This document shows positions 1 to 11,924 of a stretch of 64,000 nt of DNA, in pieces. Within the stretch, counting starts at the first letter, position 1, and every line of letters begins with the position of its first letter. Origin of the DNA: Palsa-513 sp036510225. Lineage in GTDB: Bacteria > Actinomycetota > Thermoleophilia > Solirubrobacterales > Solirubrobacteraceae. Both the position numbers and the translations under genes were made by a program. The notes beneath the pieces were generated by a model, which saw nothing but the letters and a program-made list of their open reading frames with translations, did not search any database and was not told the origin of the DNA. The stretch is taken from NCBI GenBank assembly GCA_036510225.1, contig DATCEH010000022.1, positions 1-64,000 on the forward strand, read 5' to 3'.

Positions 1-337
1 GCGTCCGCCGGTGCTCCTCCCAAACTCCCCCGCTCAGACCCCTAAACCAGGGCCCGGGAGCACCCCCCAAGACCACTCACCGGCCACCCCCGCAGATCGC
101 CGCGGCCAACAACACGACCGAAAAGTGCGAAACCCCAGTGAGTCAGTCAACTACTTTCGTTGGAGTCCCCTCTTCCGCCGCCCCGGTCCCGTCGAGCGAG
201 AGAGAGCGAGAGAGCCAACTTCACCTCTCGAGCCCGAGCCGATCGTCCGACCGCAACGCTTCGCCGCCGCCGCCGCCGCCGCCGCGCCGCCGCCGCCGCC
301 CTTTTGACCCTCGACAGCCGGGCGAGCAGGCCACTTC
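1..337. other. Gene-poor stretch with CGC microsatellite
   Basis: I see no convincing gene here. The stretch contains a GA-rich run near 193-217 and a run of CGC trinucleotides at 262-301, interrupted once at about 285. Open frames across it are low-complexity Ala/Pro/Arg products of the repeat and have no recognisable start signal. Confidence 0.5.
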
Positions 338-1084
338 CTAGGTCGCGAAGTTCGGCATGGCCACGTGCGCAGCGGCCGCCCGTCCCTTGGGCTCCTCCCA
401 GTCCTCCTGGCGACCGAGGGCCGTGAGGTCGAGGAAGTAGTAGGAGCCGCCGGTCATCTCGGCTCCGCGGGCGTAGGACGAGTAGGTGTGAAAGACGCGG
501 TCCCCGTCGCGGAGGAAGTAGCTCGCCCCCGGCATCTCGATCGGCTGGTCGCCTGCGAGGAGGTCGCCCTGCCCGGCTTCGCGCAGCTCGTCCGCCGTCC
601 GGTAGTTGTATTCGACGGGTGCTCGGGACTCGTCGAGGGTCACGTGGAAGTCGTAGTTGAAGTCACTTCCGTGGGACGAGTACCACGGGAAGGTCCAGCG
701 CCTGCGCGCCTTGTAGTCCTCGATCTTCGCGAGCGGAGCCCGCGAGACGTAGGCCAGCGTCGTGTCCCGGGCGTGGAGGTGCTCGCGCAGGCCCTCGGAC
801 ATCTCGTCCGCCCCGGCCGTGCAGCTCGAGCAGCCGTCGTCCCAGCTCGGATCGAACATGAAGTGGCCGACGATCAGCTGACGCCGCCCGTCGAAGAGGT
901 CGAGCAGCGCGGCCGACCCGTCAGGCCCGTCGAACACGTAGTCCTTCGTGATCTCGACCATCGGCAGCCGCCGGCGCTGGGCGTTGAGCGCGTCGCGCCG
1001 TCTGGTGAGCTCCTTCTCGCTGCTCAGCAGCTCCTTCCGGGCAACGATCCAATCGTCGTATGTCGCGATCTCGGGCAGGCTCAT
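338..1084 (-). CDS. DUF899 family (thioredoxin-like) protein, copy 1
   Basis: A 248-residue member of the DUF899 family, predicted to have a thioredoxin-like fold; its biochemical role is not established. Visible family marks are RRRLPMV near residue 40, a CSSC pair near residue 88, FPWYSS near 135 and LTALGRQEDWEEPKG near the C terminus. The ATG is preceded by a strong AGGAGGAG Shine-Dalgarno site 4 nt upstream, unlike most monocistronic genes in this window, which look leaderless. Two paralogues lie in the island at 45498-46220 and 46940-47734; the latter is clearly the closer relative of this one. Cytoplasmic, no signal peptide. Confidence 0.9.
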   Translation of the reverse strand: MSLPEIATYDDWIVARKELLSSEKELTRRRDALNAQRRRLPMVEITKDYVFDGPDGSAALLDLFDGRRQLIVGHFMFDPSWDDGCSSCTAGADEMSEGLREHLHARDTTLAYVSRAPLAKIEDYKARRRWTFPWYSSHGSDFNYDFHVTLDESRAPVEYNYRTADELREAGQGDLLAGDQPIEMPGASYFLRDGDRVFHTYSSYARGAEMTGGSYYFLDLTALGRQEDWEEPKGRAAAAHVAMPNFAT

Positions 1085-1205
1085 GAGTCTCCTCCTGCGT
1101 TGGGGTTCCGCCTCCTCCTAGGACTGAGACCCGACCGACGCGCAGAACTCATCGCAGGCGACGCGGTCCGGGTCGCCGGCTGGGCCGCTGATACGCTCGA
1201 CGGCT

Positions 1206-3068
<1,863 letters not shown>

Positions 3069-3117
3069 ACGGCCCGGACGCCGGCAAGGTCGGCCTGGGG
3101 CTCGCGCGCCGTGTGGT

Positions 3118-3717
3118 TCAGCGGGCGACGGCTGCCGCGGGCCGGGTGGGGCTCTCGAGCAGCGCTGCGATCAGGTAGGCGATCCCCGCCGCCTCGAGCA
3201 GGTCGCCGGCCTCGCGGACCGGGTCGGTGATCGGACTCTCGACCCGATCCGAAGGCGACTCGCCCGCGGTGCGTCGGCGCGCGGCGGCGACGTGGCCGGT
3301 GAAGGCATCGACCAGCCGAGCCCCCCGATCGGCCGGCTCGGCGAGGTCGATCGCGTCGACGAGGGGGATCATCCGTTCGGCGAAGAGCGCCCGCTCAGCA
3401 GGCCGGGCTGCCGCCCGGGCGGTCGTCGCCTGCGGCGGTGTCGCCTCGGACTCGGCCGGGGCCGGCTCGTCGCGGGCGTCGAGGCCGAGGAAGCAGGCGG
3501 CCGCGAACGTCGCCGCGCCGGCTTTGAGAACGCTGTAGGCGAGCGCGAGGTTGTCGGGTCCGACCGAGATGTAGTGGACGATCGCGTCCCGCTGGAGCTG
3601 GGTGAGGACGGCCCGATCGAGGAGCTTGGCGGCATCCGCCGGATCGGTCGGCGCGGGGATCGCCGAGGCGTGGCGGCGGAGGCTCTCGAAGGCGGCGTCT
3701 GCCTGTTTGCGGTTCAT
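3118..3717 (-). CDS. Hypothetical protein
   Basis: A 199-residue protein I do not recognise. The N-terminal 90 residues are well-ordered in composition (DAAKLLDRAVLTQLQRDAIV, then an alanine-rich segment that could be one hydrophobic helix, AGAATFAAACFLGL). The rest is Ala/Pro/Arg-rich with a final hydrophobic helix (EAAGIAYLIAALLES). It is expressed divergently from acpS. A TAGGGT box sits 11 nt before the ATG, matching the leaderless pattern seen elsewhere in this window and supporting that the gene is real. Confidence 0.7.
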   Translation of the reverse strand: MNRKQADAAFESLRRHASAIPAPTDPADAAKLLDRAVLTQLQRDAIVHYISVGPDNLALAYSVLKAGAATFAAACFLGLDARDEPAPAESEATPPQATTARAAARPAERALFAERMIPLVDAIDLAEPADRGARLVDAFTGHVAAARRRTAGESPSDRVESPITDPVREAGDLLEAAGIAYLIAALLESPTRPAAAVAR

Positions 3718-3792
3718 CGGCTGCGGCCACCCTATCCGAGGAGTCCCGCAGCCTCGTCCGGCCGGGCCGGGCGGCTAGCATCGCTTGGGACG

Positions 3793-4136
3793 ATGATCGG
3801 AATCGACCTCCTCGAGATAGATCGCCTCGAGCGGGCGCTCGCGCGCCGGCCGGGGCTCGCCGGGCGGCTCTTCACGCCGCAGGAGCTCGCCTACGCCGCG
3901 TCGCGGGCGCGTCCTGGTCAGCACCTGGCGGCGCGTTTCTGCGCGAAGGAGGCCGTTTCCAAGGCCCTGCGGCTCGACGTGCTGCGCCCGCTCGAGATCG
4001 AGGTGATGAGCGGGGCCGCGGAGGCCCGTGTCGTGCTCCACGGGGCGGCCCTCGCCCGGGCCGGCGAGCTCGGTCTCGACGTCGAGATCTCGATGACCCA
4101 CTCCCGCGCGACGGCGGGCGCCGTCGCACTGGTCCG

Positions 4137-4140
<4 letters not shown>
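3793..4140 (+). CDS. acpS: Holo-[acyl-carrier-protein] synthase
   Basis: Transfers 4'-phosphopantetheine from CoA to acyl carrier protein for fatty acid synthesis. The 115-residue product has both AcpS motifs: the N-terminal MIGIDLLEIDRLERAL (Asp and Glu metal ligands) and FCAKEAVSKAL near residue 55; length is typical. I place the start at the ATG that begins MIGIDLL, not at an upstream in-frame ATG, because TAGCAT lies 11 nt before it and upstream residues do not belong to the family. The stop overlaps the GTG start of nnr by 4 nt, so the two are translationally coupled. Confidence 0.93.
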
Positions 4141-5660
<1,520 letters not shown>

Positions 5661-5664
5661 AAGC

Positions 5665-6747
5665 GTGCGCGCCCAGGCCGCCGTCAACCTCGCCGCGATC
5701 GAGCGCAACTGCGCCCGACTGGCGGGCGTCGGCCCGCGTCTTTGCGCCGTCGTCAAGGCGAATGCCTACGGACACGGAGCGGTCGCCTCGGCCCGGGCGG
5801 CCCTGGCAGGGGGAGCGGCCTGGCTGGCCACGGCCACCGCTGCCGAGGCGCTCGAGCTGCGCCGGGCCGGAATCGACTCGCCGATCCTGGTGATGGGCGC
5901 CCTGACCCGGGACGAGACGAGGATGGTCGTCGGGGCCGGGGCGGATGTCGTGGCGTGGACCGAGGACCTGATCGCGTGGGTGAGCGCGTCCGGAGGCGGC
6001 CGGGTCCACGTCAAGCTGGACAGCGGGATGGGGCGGCTAGGCACGCGCGACTGCGACCTCGCGGACCGCCTCGTCGAGCGAGCCGACACGGCGTCGGGCG
6101 TCGAGCTGATCGGCGCGATGACCCACTTCGCGACGGCCGATGATCTTGACGACGGCTTCTTCGAAGAGCAGCTCGGTCGCTTCGCCGAATGGGCGTCCGG
6201 TCACCGTGAGCTGGTCGTCCACGCGGCCAACAGCGCCGGCCTGCTCCGGGAGCCGGCCGCGCATTTCGACATGGCGCGGTGCGGCGTGGCGATCTACGGA
6301 CTCGATCCGTTCGGCGAGGATCCGGCCGCCCACGGGCTCGAGCCCGCGCTCGAGCTGTGCTCGTGGGTCGCCGCGCTGAAGCCGTGCGGCGTCGGAGAGA
6401 GCGCCGGCTACGGGCGGCGGTTCGTCGCGCGCGAGGCGACCGTGCTCGGCGTGGTCCCGATCGGCTACGGCGACGGGTGGCGGCGGGCGCTGACGAACAA
6501 CTTCGACGCCGTGATCGCCGGACGCCGGTACCCGTCGGTGGGGACGGTCAGCATGGACAACGTCACGGTCGACCTCGGCCCGGAGACCGACCTGCAGCCG
6601 GGCGCCGAGGTCACGCTGATCGGCGGTGGGATCTCAGCCGAGGAGCTGGCCGGCCGCCTGTCGACGATCAACTACGAGATCACCTGCGGCCTCCTGGCCC
6701 GGGTCCCTCGGGTCTACCACCGCGACGGTGTCGTGGAGTCGGCGTGA
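5665..6747 (+). CDS. alr: Alanine racemase
   Basis: PLP-dependent interconversion of L- and D-alanine, supplying D-Ala for peptidoglycan. The 360-residue product has the PLP-lysine motif VVKANAYGHGA at residues 30-40, the substrate loop LDSGMGRLG, the catalytic tyrosine region ESAGYGRRF, PIGYGDGWRR, and the C-terminal VGTVSMDNVTVDLG. GTG start, 4 nt after the nnr stop, so it belongs to the same operon. Its TGA overlaps the GTG of the downstream nucleotidyltransferase. Slightly short but complete. Confidence 0.96.
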   Translation: MRAQAAVNLAAIERNCARLAGVGPRLCAVVKANAYGHGAVASARAALAGGAAWLATATAAEALELRRAGIDSPILVMGALTRDETRMVVGAGADVVAWTEDLIAWVSASGGGRVHVKLDSGMGRLGTRDCDLADRLVERADTASGVELIGAMTHFATADDLDDGFFEEQLGRFAEWASGHRELVVHAANSAGLLREPAAHFDMARCGVAIYGLDPFGEDPAAHGLEPALELCSWVAALKPCGVGESAGYGRRFVAREATVLGVVPIGYGDGWRRALTNNFDAVIAGRRYPSVGTVSMDNVTVDLGPETDLQPGAEVTLIGGGISAEELAGRLSTINYEITCGLLARVPRVYHRDGVVESA

Positions 6748-8156
6748 CCGGGGACGACGCGCTCCGGATCGTTCGCGAGGCGCTCGACGATCGGCGTGCC
6801 TGGGTGGTCGGCGGGGCGGTCCGGGACGGGCTGCGCGGCGGCGGCCCGGTGACGGACGTCGATGTGATCATGGAGGGTGACGTGAGGAGCGCGGCGCGAA
6901 CCCTCGCCAGGCTGGCCGGTGCCGCGGCGTTCGAGCTCTCGGGGGAGTTCGGGGCCTGGCGGGTCGTCGCGCGAGACCATTCGTGGCAGGCCGACCTCAA
7001 CCCCCTGCGGGGCGGATCGCTCGAGGCGGACCTCGGGCTGCGTGACTTCACCGTCAACGCGATCGCCCGACCGCTGCGCGGCGGGGCCCTGATCGATCCG
7101 CTGGGCGGGGCCGGAGACCTCGCGGAGGGGCGCCTGCGCCTGGCTGGGCCCGACGCCCTGCGGGAGGATCCGCTGCGGGCCCTGCGCCTGGTACGGCTCT
7201 CCTGCGAGCTCGGGCTCGAGCCGGATCCGCGGGCCTCGGAGGCGGCGCGGGCGAGTGCTTCCGGGCTCGGGGGCGTCGCAGCGGAGCGGGTCTTCGGAGA
7301 GCTGAAGAGGATCGTCTCGAGCGATCGGGCCGTCGCCGGGCTGGAGCTGGCTGGCCGGCTCGGACTGACGGCGGTCTTCCTGCCGGAGCTCGACGCCCTG
7401 GCCGGGATCGAGCAGAGCCGCTTTCATCACCGGGACGTGCAGGGGCACACCTTCGAGGTGCTGTCCGGAGCGATCGCGCTCGAGCGGGACCCCGTCGGCC
7501 TGCTCGGCGTCGAGCAGGCCGACGGGGTGAGGGCGCTGCTGGCCGAGCCCCTGGCGGATGACCTGACGCGGGGCGGCGCCCTCCGTTTCGGCGCCCTCCT
7601 GCACGACATCGCCAAACCGCCGACACGCCGGCTGACGGCCGAGGGTCGGGTTCAGTTCCCCGGCCACGACGAAGTCGGGGCGGCGATGGCTCGGGAGATC
7701 CTCGGACGGCTGAGAGCCAGCGAACGTCTCGGCGCACATGTCGGGGGCCTGGTCAGGGAGCATCTCCGGCTGGGCTTCCTCGTTCGGGAGGAGCCGCTCC
7801 CACGGCGGACGATCTACCGCTATCTCGACGCGTGCGACGCGGTTGCCGCCGATGTCACGCTGCTCTCGGTGGTCGATCGACTGGCGACGCGTGGGGAGCA
7901 GGCCGAGCCGGCGATCGAGCGTCATCTGGCGGTGGCTCGGACGTTGCTCGCCGAGGCGCTGCGCTGGCACTCGGCCGGCCGGCCGGCGCCGCTTGTGCGT
8001 GGCGACCGGCTGGCCGGGGAGCTCGGCATCGAGCCGGGCCCGCGACTCGGCGGGCTGCTCGCAAGCCTGGCCGAGGCGCAGTTCGCCGGCGATGCGAGCA
8101 CGCCGGAGGCGGCGATCGGTCTGGCGCGTCAGTTGATCTGCAACGAACCGGAGTGA
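6744..8156 (+). CDS. Class II CCA tRNA nucleotidyltransferase / poly(A) polymerase family, with HD domain
   Basis: A 470-residue polymerase-beta-like nucleotidyltransferase. Motif A is WVVGGAVRDGLRGG and the metal-binding carboxylates are in VTDVDVIMEGD (residues about 35-45). LRDFTVNAIA and the EDPLRALRLVRL motif typical of CCA-adding enzymes and PcnB follow, then an HD phosphohydrolase domain (LLHDIAKPP, FPGHDEVGAA). Domain order matches bacterial Cca proteins with HD domains; sequence alone does not separate CCA-adding from A-adding activity. Start chosen at the GTG that overlaps the alr stop (GTGA), because upstream in-frame sequence is a shadow of alr. Confidence 0.9.
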   Translation: MTGDDALRIVREALDDRRAWVVGGAVRDGLRGGGPVTDVDVIMEGDVRSAARTLARLAGAAAFELSGEFGAWRVVARDHSWQADLNPLRGGSLEADLGLRDFTVNAIARPLRGGALIDPLGGAGDLAEGRLRLAGPDALREDPLRALRLVRLSCELGLEPDPRASEAARASASGLGGVAAERVFGELKRIVSSDRAVAGLELAGRLGLTAVFLPELDALAGIEQSRFHHRDVQGHTFEVLSGAIALERDPVGLLGVEQADGVRALLAEPLADDLTRGGALRFGALLHDIAKPPTRRLTAEGRVQFPGHDEVGAAMAREILGRLRASERLGAHVGGLVREHLRLGFLVREEPLPRRTIYRYLDACDAVAADVTLLSVVDRLATRGEQAEPAIERHLAVARTLLAEALRWHSAGRPAPLVRGDRLAGELGIEPGPRLGGLLASLAEAQFAGDASTPEAAIGLARQLICNEPE

Positions 8157-8160
8157 GGCG

Positions 8161-8604
8161 ATGAGCATCGAGCACGACCCAGACTGCATCTTCTGCAGGA
8201 TCGCGACCGGCGAGCTGCCGGCGACGGTGGTGGCGCAGGATCGGCGGACGATCGCGTTGATGGACATCCAGCCGGCCAACCGCGGCCATGTCCTGGTGAT
8301 CCCACGCGCTCACGCCCGCGACCTGCTGGCGGTCGGACCCGAGGATCTGGCCGCGTGCACGGCGATGGCCCGGGTGATCGCCGGCCGGGCCGTGGCGCGG
8401 CTGGGGGCCGACGGCGTGAACCTGCTCAACTCGTGCGGGGCCGACGCCTGGCAGACGGTGTTCCACTTCCACATCCACGTGATCCCGCGCTACAAGGGCG
8501 ATCCCCTGCGCCTGCCGTGGAATCCGGCGCCGGGGGACGGCGAGGAGATCGCGGCCGCGGCGGCGGAGCTGCGCGACCCGGAGGGCGCTCAGTCGGACGC
8601 CTGA
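8161..8604 (+). CDS. HIT family nucleotide hydrolase/transferase
   Basis: A 147-residue histidine-triad protein. The catalytic HIT motif appears as HFHIHVIPR near residue 101, and the CIFC pair near residue 10 is the usual zinc half-site in HinT-like proteins. Family members hydrolyse nucleoside phosphoramidates or dinucleotides. The ATG lies 4 nt after the preceding stop, so it is probably the last gene of the acpS operon. Substrate cannot be told from sequence. Confidence 0.93.
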   Translation: MSIEHDPDCIFCRIATGELPATVVAQDRRTIALMDIQPANRGHVLVIPRAHARDLLAVGPEDLAACTAMARVIAGRAVARLGADGVNLLNSCGADAWQTVFHFHIHVIPRYKGDPLRLPWNPAPGDGEEIAAAAAELRDPEGAQSDA

Positions 8605-8670
8605 GGGCCTCGCGGGTCCGCGGCGGCGGATCGGTTCACGCCGACCACCGGGAGGGCTCTTCGGGCGGGA

Positions 8671-8940
8671 TCAGTCGAGTGCGCCGGGTGGGAGCACGAA
8701 GCGGGAAGGCGGCCGAGCCGCGGACGCGCCGTCGGTCTGGAGGCGCGGTCCGTGCAGGCCGCGACGGGTTGACAGCTCCGGCGCGACCTCGGGCTTCCCG
8801 CCGTGGGCAAGGATCCAGGTGATCACGGCGTCGACATCCGTCCCGGCCGCCATGATCACGGCGCGCTCGATCACGGTGCCGCCGGAGGGATGGGCTCGGG
8901 CGAGCCGGGTGACCAGGTCTCGTACGAGGTCATCGTCCAC
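8671..8940 (-). CDS. Small hypothetical protein
   Basis: An 89-residue protein with a GTG start, not recognised. The first 55 residues look like a compact alpha-helical domain (DDLVRDLVTRLARAHPSGGT, then AVITWILAHGG); the C-terminal part is Arg/Pro-rich. The main support is upstream: TACGGT lies 7 nt before the GTG, the leaderless arrangement found at many genes here. It is convergent with the HIT gene. Confidence 0.6.
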   Translation of the reverse strand: MDDDLVRDLVTRLARAHPSGGTVIERAVIMAAGTDVDAVITWILAHGGKPEVAPELSTRRGLHGPRLQTDGASAARPPSRFVLPPGALD

Positions 8941-9305
8941 TCACATCACCGTATCGTTTCCCGGCACTCGGGCGATCCTCACCGGCCGCGCCCGACGTGC
9001 GGGACCCGTCTCGCACCCCGGCCGGATCCGCTAGGTTTTTCGCGCCGAATCCCGGCTGTGCCCAGGGCGTGGGGAACCAGGGTGGAGGACGAGAATCGCG
9101 CGCATCGTGGCTCGAGGCGGCTTCGCCCCGGGCGATCCCGTTGACCGGGACGACGACGCCGGCGCTGCTGTCTCCGGCGCCGGTCACGCCGCGGATCGGC
9201 GTCACGACAGGCGCGGCCGCGGCTCGCTGAGCATTCGTCGACCGCACGGTGCCGGCTCTCCCGCGCCGACCGCGCATGTCCGCGCGAGCGGCCGGGCGGG
9301 CGCGT
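8941..9305 (+). other. Intergenic stretch with promoter-like box and possible structured RNA
   Basis: No coding sequence I would defend. It contains a TAGGTT -10-like box at 9032-9037 on the plus strand followed at once by GCCGAATCC and GGGGAACC, listed separately as a possible riboswitch. The rest, up to the end of the ABC permease, is GC-rich with no gene on the plus strand that could be its target. Confidence 0.4.
9041..9135 (+). promoter_or_regulatory. Possible ydaO/yuaA (c-di-AMP) riboswitch-like element
   Basis: GCCGAATCC at 9044-9052 and GGGGAACC at 9071-9078, followed by GGGTGGA, resemble the conserved 5' half of ydaO-type riboswitches. Tight spacing behind a TAGGTT box suggests it starts the transcript. 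The 3' conserved half (CAGCTAAC-like) is not evident, and no recognisable plus-strand gene follows, so this may be a remnant or coincidence. Judged from motif memory only. Confidence 0.3.
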
Positions 9306-10070
9306 CTAGGCCCCGGTGCGAAGGAGTGCCCGGGTGGCCAGCGCGCCGAGCACGAGGAGCATCCCAGCGACCGAGGCGATCGCCGGCCAGGTCGCGGTCC
9401 ACGTGACGTCGCCGACGAAGCCCTGACGGACGCCGGTCAGGACGTGGGTCACTGGGTTGATCCGGGAGACCGTCCGCAGCCAGCCGGTGAGGAGCTGTTG
9501 CGGGGCATACGAAGTCGTGAAGAGGACCAGGATGAAACCGCCGATCTGCATCAGCGGGGCGGCCTGCTGCGTGCGGAAGTGGAGGGCGATCAGGACGGCG
9601 TAGAAGGCGACCGCCATCGCGAGCCCCATCACGAGCAGGGCGGCCAGGATGATCCCGAGCAGGCCCGGGAAGCGGACGCCGAGGCCAAGGGCCACGGCGA
9701 GCAGGAAGGAGCTCGGGAGGAGTGCGCGGAGCGAGGCCGAGCTGACGATGCCGCCGAGCAGGACGACGCGCGGAGTCGGGCAGAGCAGGAGACGGTCGAA
9801 CCAGCCGTGCTCGATGTCGCGGGCGAGGTTCACGCCTGTCGCCGCGCCGGCGAAGCTCGCACTCTGGAGGAAGCCGACCGGCACGACGAAAGCCCTGAAA
9901 TCGGTCGTCCCGAAACCCGGGAGGTGGACGGCGGCTCCGAACACGCTGGAGATGCCGAGCATGAAGATCGTCGGCGCGAGGATGCCGGGGATCGCGGCAC
10001 CCGGTACGCGGAGGATCTCGTGGAGGGCCCGGCGGGTCAGGGCGCCGATCACGCGAGCCGGGCCCTTCAC
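9306..10070 (-). CDS. ABC-2 type transporter permease
   Basis: A 254-residue membrane permease of the ABC-2 family, with about six hydrophobic helices (for example IPGILAPTIFMLGISSVFGA, LLGIILAALLVMGLAMAVAF, IASVAGMLLVLGALATRALL). It overlaps the upstream permease by 4 nt and sits in an operon ATPase-permease-permease. Systems of this layout (DrrA/DrrB-like) export hydrophobic drugs or lipids. The two permeases probably form a heterodimer; the substrate is not predictable. Confidence 0.88.
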   Translation of the reverse strand: MKGPARVIGALTRRALHEILRVPGAAIPGILAPTIFMLGISSVFGAAVHLPGFGTTDFRAFVVPVGFLQSASFAGAATGVNLARDIEHGWFDRLLLCPTPRVVLLGGIVSSASLRALLPSSFLLAVALGLGVRFPGLLGIILAALLVMGLAMAVAFYAVLIALHFRTQQAAPLMQIGGFILVLFTTSYAPQQLLTGWLRTVSRINPVTHVLTGVRQGFVGDVTWTATWPAIASVAGMLLVLGALATRALLRTGA

Positions 10071-10837
10071 GTCTGGCCCAGCCTTCCGCGGAGGGCGAGG
10101 ACCGAGAAGGCGATCGCCACGGCGGCGATCCCGCCGGCCGCGGCGAGGCCTTCGAGCGCGGGGCCGGCGCGGAGGCTGTGGACGATCGGGTCGCGCATCC
10201 CGTCGGCCAGGTAGCTGAGCGGGTTGTAGCGAGCGATCTGGCGGGCCGGGCTCTCGAGTAGCTGGCGGGGGAAGAAGGCCGAGGAGACGAACAGGACGAC
10301 GAAGACGAGCGGGAAGATGCCCTGGACGGTGGAGGCGCTCTTCGCCCGCAGGGCGAGCATCACGCCGAGCGCGCCGAAGCCGGTGCCGGCGACCGCGCCG
10401 ATCGCCGCGACGAGCAGCGCGCCGGGGACGCCGGCCTTGATGTGGGCCCCGAAGACCAGGCCGAGCCCGAGGAAGTAGACGACCTGGGCGAGGGCGATCA
10501 CCGTGGTCGCCGCGAGGCGGCCGAGGACGATCGCGATGCGGGGTATCGGCGCGGCCAACAGCCGATCGAAGAAGCCGCCCTCGATCTCCAGGGCGACCGC
10601 GATCCCGGCGCTGACGCCTCCGAGCAGCAGGGACTGAGTGATCGCGGCGGCCAGCTGGAAGTCGAGGAAACCGTGGACGTCGCTGGGAAAGCCGGGGAGC
10701 GATGTCGTCCGCGAGAGACCGCCGACGTTCGCGGCCAGCATCAGCGACGGGAAGACGACGAGCGGGGCGATGAACTGGGGGCGGCGGAGCACGTTGCGCA
10801 GGGCGCGGCGGGCGAGCGCCAGGACGGTCCGGCTCAC
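10067..10837 (-). CDS. ABC-2 type transporter permease
   Basis: Second permease of the exporter, about 256 residues from GTG at 10837 (MSRTVLALARRALRNVLRRP). A longer in-frame GTG at 10918 would give 283 residues and overlap the ATPase gene by 35 nt, but the added residues are Arg-rich and unlike the family. Hydrophobic helices include APLVVFPSLMLAANVGGL, SLLLGGVSAGIAVALEI, VIALAQVVYFLGLGLVFGA and ALLVAAIGAVAGTGFGALGV. It ends overlapping its partner permease, consistent with coupled translation. Confidence 0.85.
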   Translation of the reverse strand: MSRTVLALARRALRNVLRRPQFIAPLVVFPSLMLAANVGGLSRTTSLPGFPSDVHGFLDFQLAAAITQSLLLGGVSAGIAVALEIEGGFFDRLLAAPIPRIAIVLGRLAATTVIALAQVVYFLGLGLVFGAHIKAGVPGALLVAAIGAVAGTGFGALGVMLALRAKSASTVQGIFPLVFVVLFVSSAFFPRQLLESPARQIARYNPLSYLADGMRDPIVHSLRAGPALEGLAAAGGIAAVAIAFSVLALRGRLGQT

Positions 10838-10883
10838 GCGGGTGCTTCGCGCCGGGCGATACTCCGGTGGGCCTCGAGATCGC

Positions 10884-11840
10884 TCATGCGGCGGCCGCCT
10901 CGTCCTCGAGTCGCTCACCGGTCTTGGCGAGGAAGACGTCGTCGAGGGTCGGCTCGACGACCTCGAGCGAAGCGATCAGAACGCCGGCCTCGTCGAGCGC
11001 CCGAACGACCGGCGCGATCGCCTCGGCGCCGTCGGGCACGGCAACCGAGACGCGGCAGGGATCGCTGGTCGGGCGCAGCGCACCAAACCGTCCGAGGGCG
11101 TCACGCGCGGCGTCGAGCGCGTCGGTGCCGGCCAGCGTCACGTCCAGGTGGGGGCTGCCGACCTCTGCCTTGAGGGCCGCCGGTGTTCCCTCGGCGACGA
11201 GCACGCCCCCGTTGATGATGCCTAGCCGATCGGCGAGCTGATCGGCCTCCTCGAGGTACTGCGTCGTCAGGAAGATCGTCGTCCCCTCGGCCTTCAGCCG
11301 GCGGACCTCGTCCCAGAGGGTGACCCGGGAGACCGGATCGAGGCCGGTCGTCGGCTCGTCGAGGAAGAGGACCGACGGCGAGTGGATCAGGGCCATCGCG
11401 AGGTCGAGCCGGCGGCGCATGCCGCCCGAGTAGGTGCCGACCCGCCGGTCCTGGGCGTCGCCCAGGCCGACTCGCTCGATCAGCTCCTGCCCGCGGGCTG
11501 CGACCCGGCGGGGCGGGATCCCGTGGAGCGTGGCCTGGAGCTCGATCAGCTCGCGACCGGTCATCAGGAGGTCGAGCGCCGCCTCCTGGAGAGCCACGCC
11601 GATGTGCCGGCGGACCTCGGCCGGCTGACTGGCAACATCGAACCCGGCGACCCGGGCCGACCCGCCGGTCGGGCGGAGCAGGGTGACGAGCATCCGGACG
11701 GTCGTCGTCTTGCCGGCGCCGTTCGGACCGAGAAACCCGTAGACCTCGCCGGCGGACACCTCGATGTCGATGCCGGCGACGGCCTTGACGGCGCCCTTGA
11801 ACTCCCGTTCGAGACCGACGGCCTGGATCGCTGGCGCCAC
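10884..11840 (-). CDS. ABC transporter ATP-binding protein, DrrA-like
   Basis: Energises the two ABC-2 permeases downstream. The 318-residue protein has Walker A GPNGAGKTTT near residue 39, the Q-loop at VALQEAALD, signature YSGGMRRRLDLA, Walker B VLFLDEPTTGLD and the switch His region replaced by TTQYLEEAD. The Gln in place of the usual His is common in the DrrA/CcmA-like subfamily. A C-terminal extension of about 90 residues matches the DrrA subfamily. GTG start, with TAGACT 6 nt upstream and no Shine-Dalgarno site: a likely leaderless operon head. Confidence 0.92.
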   Translation of the reverse strand: MAPAIQAVGLEREFKGAVKAVAGIDIEVSAGEVYGFLGPNGAGKTTTVRMLVTLLRPTGGSARVAGFDVASQPAEVRRHIGVALQEAALDLLMTGRELIELQATLHGIPPRRVAARGQELIERVGLGDAQDRRVGTYSGGMRRRLDLAMALIHSPSVLFLDEPTTGLDPVSRVTLWDEVRRLKAEGTTIFLTTQYLEEADQLADRLGIINGGVLVAEGTPAALKAEVGSPHLDVTLAGTDALDAARDALGRFGALRPTSDPCRVSVAVPDGAEAIAPVVRALDEAGVLIASLEVVEPTLDDVFLAKTGERLEDEAAAA

Positions 11841-11924
11841 GCGTGAAGTCTAGTGGTGGTTTTCCAGCGCAATTTTTATGTCCGGAGCGCTACTGCACGT
11901 CCAGACTGGTGTTGAATACCCGCG

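Noticed and set aside
9041..9135. Cobalamin riboswitch
   Set aside because: GGGGAACCAGGGTGGA loosely recalls the GGGAA...GGTG part, but no GCCACTG B12 box follows and no cobalamin gene is nearby.
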